Below, piece by piece: positions 11,836-21,128 of a stretch of DNA of 64,000 nucleotides. The notes beneath the pieces are model-generated. The model worked only from the letters and a program-made list of their open reading frames with translations. It was not told the DNA's origin and made no database searches. Every line of letters begins with the position of its first letter. The first letter of the stretch is position 1. The stretch is from Beroe ovata (Eukaryota > Ctenophora > Nuda > Beroida > Beroidae). The position numbers were made by a program, and so were the translations under genes. The stretch spans positions 74,429 to 138,428 of the forward strand of contig CAMPET010000054.1 of NCBI GenBank assembly GCA_946803715.1, in the 5' to 3' direction.

Positions 11836-11837
11836 AC

Positions 11838-11946
11838 TTTTAGGGCCGGGTTAGAAATATGTCACTATGATGAAACTCGGTTTATTAGAATGATGTATTC
11901 TAATAAATCGAGTTTCATCATAGTCACATATTTCTAACCCGGCCCT
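11838..11946. repeat. Long perfect-looking inverted repeat
   Basis: An arm running from AGGGCCGGGTTAGAAATATG to TTTATTAGAAT (about 50 bases) is followed after about 5 bases by its reverse complement, ending ATTTCTAACCCGGCCCT. The corresponding place in unit 2 (about 13326-13378) has only the right-hand arm. Confidence 0.85.
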
Positions 11947-12143
11947 ACACATCCAAATTATGGGTACTCGAGAGAATAAGTTCTCATCAGCACAAAATCA
12001 CAATACAAACAAGAATACATACAAACAAGAATACATATGTTCCGACAATCAGCACAAATTGCTCTTCAAAATATCCGAGAAAAACATTCTTGAGGCTAAG
12101 GTTGAAGTCATAGGGGTATAACTATACATGGGGGATGTCATAT

Positions 12144-12867
12144 TTAAGCAGAATTCGAATCCCGTGAGGCATGAAATGCAATATTTCTCGAGTTTGTAAA
12201 AGTGATCACAGGTTCATTGACATTTGGGTTGGCAATTACGGATCCACCGTGAGAATCGGCAGCCTTATCAGCCACTGCCTTATCCCTCGCCCTCTGTACG
12301 ACCATTTCCCTCCCAGACAACCGGGCCCACCACTCCCTGACCACGCCCACTGACCACACCCTTAGATCTACAATCCGATAGAAGTATAGACAGGTATTCG
12401 ATACTGAGTTGAGTAGGATTGCCTGGCAGTTAATGAATAGTCTGAGTCGCCTAGGATATGGGAAACTTATCTTGTTAGAGGTTACGAGGGAAATGTAGTT
12501 GAGTGTGGTCATGCAGCACAGAGGCAGGTTCCACACCAAATAAGTCACCGTGAGAAGTATAATTGTTATAGTTGCTTCCCGCTTTATAACACCAATAGTC
12601 CTGTTTGTGGTCTCCTTCGCTCGTAGCTTGAATATCATGAAGAAACACGATCCAATCACGGGGACCAGGGGGACCACAAACTCCAGGATGTTCAGAACAA
12701 AGTACAGTACTTTGAAGGGCGTGGCTGTTGGTGAGAAGATGTCTGAGAGTTTCCACGCGCAAAGCTTGAACATGGGGAAGTAGACATACTGCAAACCATG
12801 CATGTAGGGAACTGTAGCTTGTACAACCATAAGTAGGGTGTAGACGACCACTGGAACGACCACAGTC
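12144..12867 (-). pseudogene. Truncated second copy of the GPCR gene
   Basis: The frame encodes the last about 240 residues of the same receptor as 13586-14746, from TM4 to the stop, with a few substitutions (for example NKISFPYPRR against HMIRFPYPRR). It stops at the single N at 12868, so TM1-TM3 are missing. There is no internal frameshift. It is best read as the other allele, or a partial tandem copy, rather than a decayed pseudogene. The type is chosen because no complete gene is present. Confidence 0.7.
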
Positions 12868-12868
12868 N

Positions 12869-14309
12869 TGCTTTGAAGAGAAGCAGGGCATCAGCTCGAT
12901 TATCATAGTCCACTGTGGTGACTCTGAACAAGAATCATGATCAGACTTAATCCGCTATCAATCTTCAACGTCATCTTTTATCACAAATCTATAATCATCA
13001 AATTGGCAAAAAATTCAGTCATTATCTGAGATATCACGACGGATAAGGTCTGGTTTAAACTTACCCCATGAATATTGAAGCTAGCCAAATGAGAGCTTGG
13101 TAAAAACCAGAGAAGAAGAGAACTATACAGTGTAACTGTACTGCTGACTGAAGTTATTGATAACTGGTTATTTCTTAGCATGAGAATCGGGCAAAACGTG
13201 CTGTTTCCCTTAGATTCTGATCTAGCATTATAATTGAAGGGTTTTTCCCTAACGTCGGCGCCGCGCAATAGTAACTCCGCCCAGGGATAAAATCCCGCCA
13301 GCGAGGGTAGGAGCAATTCTACAAGTATTCTAATAAATAGAGTTTTAAAATAGTCACATATTTCTAACCCGGCCCTACACATCCAAATTATGGGTACTCG
13401 GGAGAATAAGTTCTCATCAGCACAAAATCACAATACAAACAAGAATACATACAAACATTAACAAGGATACATACGTTCCGACAATCAGCACAAATTGCTC
13501 TTCAAAATATCCGAGAAAACATATGTGAGGCTACCGCTAAGGTTGAAGTCATAGGGGTATACAATATACATGGGGCATGTCATATTTAAGCAGAATTCGA
13601 ATCCCGTGAGGCATGAAATGCAATATTTCTTGAGTTTGTAAAAGTGATCACAGGTTCATTGACATTTGGGTTGGCAATTACGGATCCGCAGTGGGAATCG
13701 GCAGCCTTATCAGCCACTGCATTATCCATCACCCTCTGTACGACCATTGCCCTCCCAGACAACCGGGCCCACCACTCGCTGACCACGCCCACTGACCACA
13801 CCCTCAGATCTACAATCCGATAGAAGTATAGACAGGTATTCGATACTGAGTTGAGTAGGATTGCCTGGCAGTTAATGAAAAGTCTGAGTCGCCTAGGATA
13901 TGGGAATCTTATCATGTGAGAGGTTACGAGAGAAATGTAGTTGAGTGTGGTCATGCAGCACAGAGGCAGGTTCCACACCAAATAAGTTACCGTGAGAAGG
14001 ATAATTGTAATAGTTGCTTCCCGCTTTATAACACCAATAGTTCTGTTTGTGGTCTCCTTCGCTCGTAGCTTGAATATCATGAAGAAACATGATCCAATCA
14101 CGGGGACCAGGGGGACCACAAACTCCAGGATGTTCAAAACAAAGTACAGGACTTTGAAGGGCGTGGCTGTTGGTGAGAAGATGTCTGAGAGTTTCCACGC
14201 GCATAGTTTGAACATGGGGAAGTAGACATACTGCAAACCATGCATGTAGGGAACTGTTGCTTGTACAACCATGAGTAGGGTGTAGACGACCACTGGAACG
14301 ACCACAGTC
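12869..14309. repeat. Direct duplication, unit 2
   Basis: Second unit of the duplication described at 11210-12867. It starts with a fragment of the membrane-protein exon (to about 12922), continues through intergenic sequence with the MITE-like copy at about 13238-13325, and runs into the complete GPCR gene. Confidence 0.85.
13238..13325. repeat. MITE-like element copy
   Basis: Homologous to 11748-11835, with the shared GTCGGCGCCGCGCAATAG core and the GGGATAAAATCCCGCCAGC string. It is the equivalent insertion in the second duplication unit, so it predates the split of the two units or haplotypes. Confidence 0.7.
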
Positions 14310-14746
14310 CAGAGAGACAGTTTTGTGTATGGTCGGTATAGGGTAACGACCCTGGATACGCATAGAGCTGCTATAAGATAAACCGACACCCTGATAGTGA
14401 TGTTCCACAACATTCCCCAGAAGTTGCATAACACTGTGGATGTGAAGAGTGCATCGCCCGTCTGGTTGCTTAGCAACGCTAGACCAGGGAAAAGAGCCAG
14501 TAGACTGATCAGGATATCGGTGATGTTGATGCAGGAGTAAATGAAGGTGTTCGGGGTTAGAGTGGGGGATCGAGTGAGGAAGAAGCAGACGGCGAAGATG
14601 TTACCAACGGTTCCGATAACGAAGCAGATCAGGTTGATCGTCCCGAGGAAAATATCGGGAGCAGTGATCATCATGCTACAACATAACCCAGGTTTACATA
14701 AGGGGTGATCCAGGGGATCAGCAGATATAAATGCATCAAACAGCAT
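13586..14746 (-). CDS. Rhodopsin-like GPCR, intronless, complete copy
   Basis: A single-exon ORF of 386 aa with seven hydrophobic segments. TM1 has GTVGNIFAVCFFL. The TM2 region reads NITDILISLLALFPG. TM3 ends ALCVSRVVTLYRPY, where SRV replaces DRY. TM6 reads TVTYLVWNLPLCC, without the usual CWxP. TM7 reads NSVSNTCLYFYRI, a degenerate NPxxY. The C-terminal tail is about 80 residues. A TM3-TM5 disulphide pair is plausible (CNFWG and LCAWK). The departures from the three class A signatures suggest a divergent lineage-specific receptor. The start Met at 14746 is preceded by no acceptor. The gene has a partial twin at 12144-12867. Confidence 0.82.
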   Translation of the reverse strand: MLFDAFISADPLDHPLCKPGLCCSMMITAPDIFLGTINLICFVIGTVGNIFAVCFFLTRSPTLTPNTFIYSCINITDILISLLALFPGLALLSNQTGDALFTSTVLCNFWGMLWNITIRVSVYLIAALCVSRVVTLYRPYTKLSLWTVVVPVVVYTLLMVVQATVPYMHGLQYVYFPMFKLCAWKLSDIFSPTATPFKVLYFVLNILEFVVPLVPVIGSCFFMIFKLRAKETTNRTIGVIKREATITIILLTVTYLVWNLPLCCMTTLNYISLVTSHMIRFPYPRRLRLFINCQAILLNSVSNTCLYFYRIVDLRVWSVGVVSEWWARLSGRAMVVQRVMDNAVADKAADSHCGSVIANPNVNEPVITFTNSRNIAFHASRDSNSA

Positions 14747-15441
14747 CCTGAATTACAGTTTGCACGTGCATCGGACAAGCGCGGCGCTCATGCGTCTATT
14801 CGTACTGAACTTTATCAAGTTAACAAATCACAGAATAGAAACCTAAAAAGTATATGAGAACACTGATCAGTGGTTTAAAATCTGGTGACATACTTATACA
14901 ATACCACGAGAGTAGAATAAACCGCGTATTAGGTTACTCTCAGACTTCGAAACTGACAGCTAGTATAAACCTTCGTCCAAGCCATAGCAAGATTTGATTT
15001 AAGGAGCCCAAATGCAGGAAATAGGTTTTCGACTAGGTTCAATGACTGGGTTACTGCGTACATGGTGGGGTAATAGATTTATAGTCGTGAAATGTCTGAA
15101 TATATTGCAGTTGCATTATGCATAACGTAATGTTGCTAAATGCACAGCTCATTCATTGGTCCACCTCCTCAAGTTCTGGGTCACGTGTATTCTCACTCAG
15201 CCACGTGCATTTTAACTCGCATGTCCTTCTTATATTCAATCAATATGCCCATGAATTGGGCACCCTGTCAGGTATCATATGCTTTAAAACGCATCTATAT
15301 TCGTAATCTATATACGCAAAGTGGTCGGCAAAGGGGTCGGCCCTACTCCCCACCCTCTCCCATGGGACAGACACTACTGGATCACATAGGGCATTCACTA
15401 TAATGGGGCACGTTGACTGCCTGAGTACATGAATAACATAC
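14747..15441. other. No exon found; expected site of missing TMEM175 C-terminal exons
   Basis: The last TMEM175-like exon found ends with a good GT donor at 15442 (reading leftward), but no hydrophobic exon is visible in this interval on the minus strand. Short plus-strand open frames here lack support. Confidence 0.5.
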
Positions 15442-18074
15442 CTGTTCATTTTCCCTGAAGTGGGTTGAGGAGAAGCTGTGGGGGTTGGTGTAGAACTGTA
15501 CCACACCCGTGGTAAACGGGACACCACCAACACAGGATAGGGCGAGAGAGTTGAGAACTTGTATCACAGGGTTGCTCTGCTCAATACTGAATAATACGGG
15601 GTGGTGAGGAGAAAAATGAGGAGAAAAATGATATATCAATGTGATATCAGGGGATGTAAGGAATTGGAGATGATCGGTGATGTTATTGTATAGGTCTAAC
15701 TTACTTGTGACAGAGTTGGTGATGAACAAACCAAAGGACCGATACAAGACCGAACGAGGAAATGTAAGCAACGGAAGAGTTGCCGAATATTTCTAGAAAC
15801 TTTTCTTCAGATGCCCACGACGACATTTTCTCCCTGCGATAGAAATTCAATCATGATGATAATAATATGCTCTCGCAAATGCATATGAGTATGATTAATG
15901 ATCATTGTCATTATTCAATTCCCAATTTGCTCCTATAATTCCCCAAGTTTGGAAAAAATATAGGAGATCACAAGTTTTACCCACGCAGTTTGAACTGCCA
16001 TTAGTGTCATAGATATGCCGTAGACCCCATCACTGAACGCTTCAATTCGTTCCAGAGGCATAGGGCTCTGCACTTGTTGAACAGCTATGTCCAGAAAATG
16101 CTGACCTGGCGGGGAGCAGCGTCTTGTTTGAGGGAGTCTCAGCAAGCACGTAGCCAGACATCCGGCACAGCCCCCCGGAGCCAGAAGTTAAGTTCTATAT
16201 GAAAGGGCTGAGTCCTTGAATATTTTCATCTCATCAGAGTTCCAATTCCAGGGGGGGATGGTATTTTTGTATCCATACACATACAAACACAAATACAAAC
16301 ACACAAACACGCACACACATACACACACACACACACCCCCACACACACGTCACACCCACGACTCACCCAAGTACCATCTCTCGAATGCCTTGACAATGAT
16401 AACGGTGAAGAGTATAAGAAGGAACACGACACAGAGGGCTAGCTCCGCCAGTTTGTAGATGTACACACAGAACACCCCCAGAACTGTCGGTATCCAGGCG
16501 TACATCAGGATAATGAACCTCCGTCTCGACTGCAAGGGGTGAGAGGGAGTGTTTACTTTCAGGGTACGAGGGAGACTGGAGTGGTTCATAGAGGCAGTAT
16601 CATTTCAGCGAATGATGTATGATACTATGATACTTTGGATTAGGAATTCATGATATGAAGTCACTTTGGAAAAAGGAATAATTTGCGACAAAATATCAGA
16701 TCTCTAGAAAACCATCAGTTCTCTACTTGCATGAAGCACTCATGGTAAACCCGGACTCATGCCGTACCTTAGCATCGCAGGTGATGTTGGTGTGATGACA
16801 CATCTTGTCACGGAACACGTAGAGAATGGTAACCGTCAGGATCAGAGACACGAGGACCAGGTTTATGGCGGGGAAGTGGGACACGTAGTCGTTATACGAG
16901 GCAGTCTCAGCCCACAGGGAGAGGGTAAGCGGGAGGAAGGAGAGGCAGCACAGTACCAACTATAGAGATTGTTGTATAATAATTGGAATTCTATTTGTGG
17001 CCGTGTCATATACTGTAGAGTGATCACGGGACTATCGCTATATATCTGACACTAACCAAATTCAGCCAGGTCAGAACATCGTTGCTATGGACAACCAGAG
17101 AATAGAGTCTCACGTGGCAGCCCCAGAATGTGCTGATGACAAAGAAACAGGCAAAGTACGCAACGAACTTTGGTACATTGTCTTGAAGAGCTCTTTTTAG
17201 AATGAATTCGTCCTGAAAATCAATGGAGACTCATTAGTGAAGGTCATTCTTCATGTTTCAAGATTATGGAATTGGAACTGAAACAGGTCAGGTTATAGAA
17301 AACGATATCGCACAGATAATGAAATTATCACACAAATCATAAGGAATCTCAAACCATCATCGTGTCTGATTCCTTGATATCGAGATTAGCAACAGCAATG
17401 GTGGCTGCTATGCTGAACACAGCGTCAGTGAACATGTTCTGCCGCTCGATGGGCCACCATCTCAACCCACGCTCGTTGCCATAGTGATTGTGAGGTATAT
17501 CACACATTACATGTCACGCGTTGTAGCTCAAAGTCACGCGTGATTACATGGTTGATCAGCCAATCACAGGAATTCGCATTTGCTACAATCAGATACTGAT
17601 GAATTGATCATTTTTTAGTCTGATGAGAAAAGACGTTAAACACAGATGTTAATCATCAATCATGGCACGTGCAGGAGTCACTCACCAGTAATCATTGAGT
17701 ACAAACATCACACAATTAATCACGCCATGATGCGACATCATTTGTAGGATTTTACCCTACCGTCGGTGCGCGCAATTTTCATTGCCAGGGATAAAATCCC
17801 GCCAGCAAGGGTAGGGTGAAATCCTACAACGTGATCACACTTTCCACTCACACTTTCCACTCACTCGTTCCATGTCCTCTGAACTTATTTCCACGGTAAC
17901 AATCATGATGGTGGCAATGATACTGAAGAGAGCATCACTGAACATGGACTGTCGACTACTGGGTACCCAGCTCATAGCACCCTCTGACCGTAGCCGTGTT
18001 AGGGTGCGGGCCGATTGCACAATCCCATCTGCAGTGGGCTCAGAGTCGGCTACAGCAGAGTGATGAGAAGACAT
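15442..18074 (-). CDS. TMEM175: TMEM175-like endolysosomal K+ channel (C-terminus missing)
   Basis: Seven exons join in phase: 18074-17865, 17212-17057, 16959-16768, 16529-16367, 16105-15981, 15829-15705 and 15586-15442, about 372 aa. TMEM175 has two six-helix repeats, each opening with an FSD motif on the pore helix. Repeat 1 here starts RQSMFSDALFSIIATIMI and repeat 2 ERIEAFSDGVYGISMTLM, both with the FSD triad. Later segments (SSFGLVSVLWFVHH; LNSLALSCVGGVPF) match the second repeat in order. Helices 10-12 (roughly 130 residues of the human protein) are not found. An alternative first exon lies at 17355-17470. The protein is a leak K+ (and proton) channel of endosomes and lysosomes in vertebrates; the same role here is inferred. 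Confidence 0.85.
16278..16350. repeat. (CA)n microsatellite
   Basis: Imperfect CACA/ACAA tract in the TMEM175-like intron. It creates spurious Thr/His-rich and Cys/Val-rich open frames on the two strands. Confidence 0.9.
17355..17480 (-). CDS. Alternative first exon of the TMEM175-like gene
   Basis: Encodes RWWPIERQNMFTDAVFSIAA and then TIAVANLDIKES, ending at a phase-0 GT donor at 17354. It is a clear paralogue of the exon at 17865-18074 (RQSMFSDALFSIIATIMI), with FTD in place of FSD. Both exons end in the same phase and can splice to the exon at 17212, so they look mutually exclusive. The start of the exon is uncertain: no clean acceptor is seen upstream and no in-frame Met precedes the W-rich segment closely. 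Confidence 0.6.
17743..17828. mobile_element. 86 bp MITE with terminal inverted repeats
   Basis: Left end TGTAGGATTTTACCCTAC and right end GTAGGGTGAAATCCTACA are inverted repeats with one mismatch in 18. The interior holds GCGCGCAATT and GGGATAAAATCCCGCC. It lies between the two alternative first exons of the TMEM175-like gene. Related copies are at 11748-11835 and 13238-13325. No clear target-site duplication is visible. Confidence 0.8.
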
Positions 18075-19138
18075 GATGGGCTATGCAAGATTGGATTTAC
18101 AAATGCTTTGATGCATTGAAATTCGGATGAATGAGAAAAACACTGACAAATCTGCGTATTGTGCACTTGAAACAAAATCTGAGGGAGAAATCACCCCATT
18201 CTCTGTTTACACGTCGTCCTCTAGTCAGAAACAGCAGTGAAAACAGCATTACCATATTTGGATAATGATACTCGATAATGTCATAGGTATAGCGAAGGTT
18301 ATGTTAGTTTTTCCCGGGTCATGTTCATGTAGGCTTGTGCGATATCACTGTCACATGACACATCGTAATCAAGATTCAAAAACTGACTAGAAGAAAGCTG
18401 TATAGATTAAAGGACCCCACAACCGTTTGCTCTTTGTATGTATCGTGTGATATACAGGACTGACATTGCTCGCTAGCATGAGACAGTGGGATTAGCTCTC
18501 TTCCCATGATACTTCGTGCCAAGTATTTGACATGTGCAGCAGTGATCGCATGCCACCAGTCAATTAACTGCATGTTGGACAGTATAGAGCATAGTGCAAC
18601 TCCATGAGCAATACGAGTAGAATTTGATGCAAGTTTAATATATACGCGTAGTGTTTTGTATATTGTTTACTTGTTCACTGTTCATTTATGGCAATCACTC
18701 ATTATGCATGCGGTGCTGCGTGGTCGCATGAATCATTCTTGCAAAATCACGAATTTCATTCATCAACCTCATCCAATCAAAACTGCAGCTGATTATTCGA
18801 TGTTAGATCACTGAGCCTAATTGAAAATCCGTCAGTTTATCAGTTTAGATGATCGTTAATAATAGTGCAATTCATTTTCATGCTAGTTGCTGTGCAAGAC
18901 AAAACAGAAGTCAGTGGTTTAGTCCCCGAAATCGAATTTAACATATTGAATTACCCATCGCAATTAGGAGCATATAGCACGCGTATTTTGGACCCATATT
19001 ATCCATGTGGCAGGAAAACCTCCCATGCTTTATTAAAACAGAACTTTAGATGTTTTAGTTTTGAATCCAGTGCTCTCGTCTCATCCGAACATTTCTCTCG
19101 GCTCCTTCTCCCTCCACTTCGTACATCAACTTCTCAGC
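18075..19138. other. Intergenic, no gene seen
   Basis: 5' flank of the TMEM175-like gene and 5' flank of the small gene at 19139. One open frame (18865-19242, plus) spans this region but is replaced by a better spliced model in another frame. Confidence 0.5.
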
Positions 19139-19839
19139 ATGACAAAGATAATCCGCTCTGGAACCCAGAAACGAGCGTACCCCAACGTGAAAGAAGTCAC
19201 AGGTATCATACCCTTATAAACAGGTATATTATACCCTTATAAACAGGTATTATACCTTTATGATAAAGAAGAATTCAATCGATCAATCATGTGATCCGCT
19301 GAGTTAAGTTCTTCTGGGCAATTTTGGACCCATTAGCACCAATTCTGATGGCGTTACTCGATATTTTTTCAGAGCGGTTGTACAGCAAGTCCACTGTCTC
19401 GAGGAACCACCATATTGCAGCGGGCAAACCCAGCACCAAGAAACTGCCAAACACTGACAAGTGGGTATACCTACAATCTACATATTGTCGTTGACATTGT
19501 CAATCATGGGTCACCTATCGGTATGACCATCAGCTCCTAATTCCAGCTGATATTGCCCCACTAAAATCATCTTTCAAACAATCCCACCTGGTCCTCCTTG
19601 ATGAGCTTTGTGACAGCTGATAGTTCCCCCCCCCCACAAACAGGGAGGACGTTGATGTGGATGTTGTTGTGGCCCGGCTGTGTAAGATGAGCAAGGCAGT
19701 CCCGGATTCACGTCGTGTCGGCTCAGCTGGGAAGTACGGCGTGGTTAACACGTACGCATGGAGGGGCTGGAATACAGAGGTTCCCCATATCTACTGGAGA
19801 TACAACTATCCTCAGGGATACCTCCGTACTGCGGAGTAA
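19139..19839 (+). CDS. Small basic protein, three exons, unknown function
   Basis: Exons 19139-19202, 19373-19461 and 19645-19839 join in phase (phase 1, then phase 2) with AG/GT borders, giving about 115 aa. It begins MTKIIRSGTQKRAYPNVKEV, continues RLYSKSTVSRNHHIAAGKPS and ends with an aromatic-rich segment (TYAWRGWNTEVPHIYWRYNY) and a stop. The protein is basic, has no signal peptide or membrane segment, and is rich in Tyr and Trp near the C-terminus. This composition is reminiscent of small axonemal microtubule inner proteins, but that is only an impression. The repeated phase agreement argues that the gene is real. Confidence 0.55.
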
Positions 19840-20340
19840 TATGTATATGTGCTACACAGTTGAGTGCAATTTACAAGCCAAATTTAACAACCATATTGGT
19901 CAGTGTGACTAGGGTAGTCCTCTGGCCGCTATTATAGTCCACACAAAAGGGTCGTGCACATATACAGTGCACTACACAGATAAAGGGGTCAGGGATGTCA
20001 ACAGTACACGCCAAAGAGTAGTTATGAAGCTATGATACTTCAGGGGATGATGGACGTAATTAATTTTGAAACAAGCATATCGATGTGTTAATTGTGACTG
20101 GCTGCGTTAATTTTATATTTATCCTTAGATTAAACTTATCCGAAAGTCATTACAGTGCTTGCATTAATGCTATTGCTAATTCTATTTTTCTAATTATGTG
20201 ATGCTCAAATTTCTCGTTAGAAATAGGCAAAAATGAATATCGATTATACTTCACCTCACCTATAATAGCGGCCAATATTTGGCAGCATCTCACGCGTCTG
20301 ATAGCGTCACGCGTGTGATAACGTCACGCGTGAGATAATG
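19840..20340. other. Intergenic; left part of the OGFOD2-tail duplication
   Basis: No gene is seen. From about 20029 the sequence is homologous to 20741 onward. Near 20290-20350 a 17-base unit containing TCACGCGTGAGATAATG repeats about four times; the stop codon of the OGFOD2 last exon lies in this repeat. Confidence 0.6.
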
Positions 20341-20700
20341 TCACGCGTTATTAGCCGTGAATCCGTCACCCATCCGTGGAGTTGGGAGGAGGGTAGGTGC
20401 GGATTTGCACATGGGGCACATTTTATTCCTGACTGAGGAGCTTCTGAGCCAGGTCAGCAGGTTGTATCGGGAACCTGTGTGCAGAATCTAAGAATCAACA
20501 ACTGATGTTAACAACTGATGTTAACAGAGTCTGTTGTTAACACCATGCTCACCTGATGTTAACAAAGTCTGTTGTTAACACCATGCTCACCTGATGTTAA
20601 CAGAGACAGTTGTTAACACCATGCTCACCTGATGTTAAAAGAGGCAGTTGTTAACACCATGCTCACCTGATAGAAGAGGTTGAGTTCCATGGAGGTGACG
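20029..20700 (-). repeat. Second copy of the OGFOD2 3' end (exon 8 and part of exon 7), ends at N
   Basis: Nearly identical to 20741-21570. It contains a complete exon 8 (20341-20474, YNLLTWLRSSSVRNKMCPMC and stop) and the last about 33 bases of exon 7 (20668-20700), cut by the single N at 20701. The two copies differ in minisatellite copy number and in small indels. An assembly join of two haplotypes or a real 3' exon duplication would both explain it; the N favours the former. Confidence 0.85.
20490..20670. repeat. Minisatellite carrying copies of the exon-7 5' splice site (copy A)
   Basis: A unit of about 39 bases with CACCATGCTCACCTGATGTT followed by AACAGAGTCTGTTGTTAA repeats four to five times. 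On the gene strand each unit contains TCAGGTGAGC, identical to the true exon 7 donor at the end of this array. Confidence 0.85.
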
Positions 20701-21128
20701 NGTTCCCGGGGCCGGGGCCGGGATCCCGGTCGAGCCCTGGCTATGATACTTCAGGGAAAGATGGACGTAGATTCTGGCAGAGTGAACTCATGGGTTTGTA
20801 AGAAAAACCTGCTCTATGTTGAATCGGCTATTCATCTTTGAAATACATTATGCGTTTATTGGACAATTAGTTAATTTTGAAACAAGCATATCAATGTTTA
20901 ATTGTGACTGGCTGCGTTAATTCAATATTCATCCTTAGATTAAACTTATCCTAAAGTAAGTGCTTGCATTAATGCTATCGCTAATCCTAATTCTCTAATT
21001 ATGTGGTGCTAAAACTTCTCGTTAGATATAAGCAAAAATGAATAATGATTATACTTCACCTCACCTATGATAGCGGTGAATATTTGGCAACATCTCACGC
21101 GTGAGATAATGTCACGCGTGAGATAATG

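Larger units (their letters stand above)
11210..12867. repeat. Direct duplication, unit 1 (ends at single N)
   Basis: This segment is nearly identical, apart from indels, to 12869-14309. Both start with TGCTTTGAAGAGAAGCAGGG and end with CTGGAACGACCACAGTC. Unit 1 is about 220 bp longer, because of an extra stretch at about 11580-11730 and an extra inverted arm at about 11838-11890. It contains the 3' two-thirds of the GPCR described at 13586-14746. The boundary with unit 2 is one N at 12868, so an assembly join of two haplotypes is at least as likely as a real tandem duplication. Confidence 0.85.

Noticed and set aside
15118-15533. Open frames near 15.2 kb as missing TMEM175 exons
   Set aside because: They encode no membrane-spanning segments and lack acceptor sites in the needed phase.
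16216-16458. His/Thr-rich and Cys/Val-rich ORFs
   Set aside because: Produced by the (CA)n microsatellite in the TMEM175-like intron.
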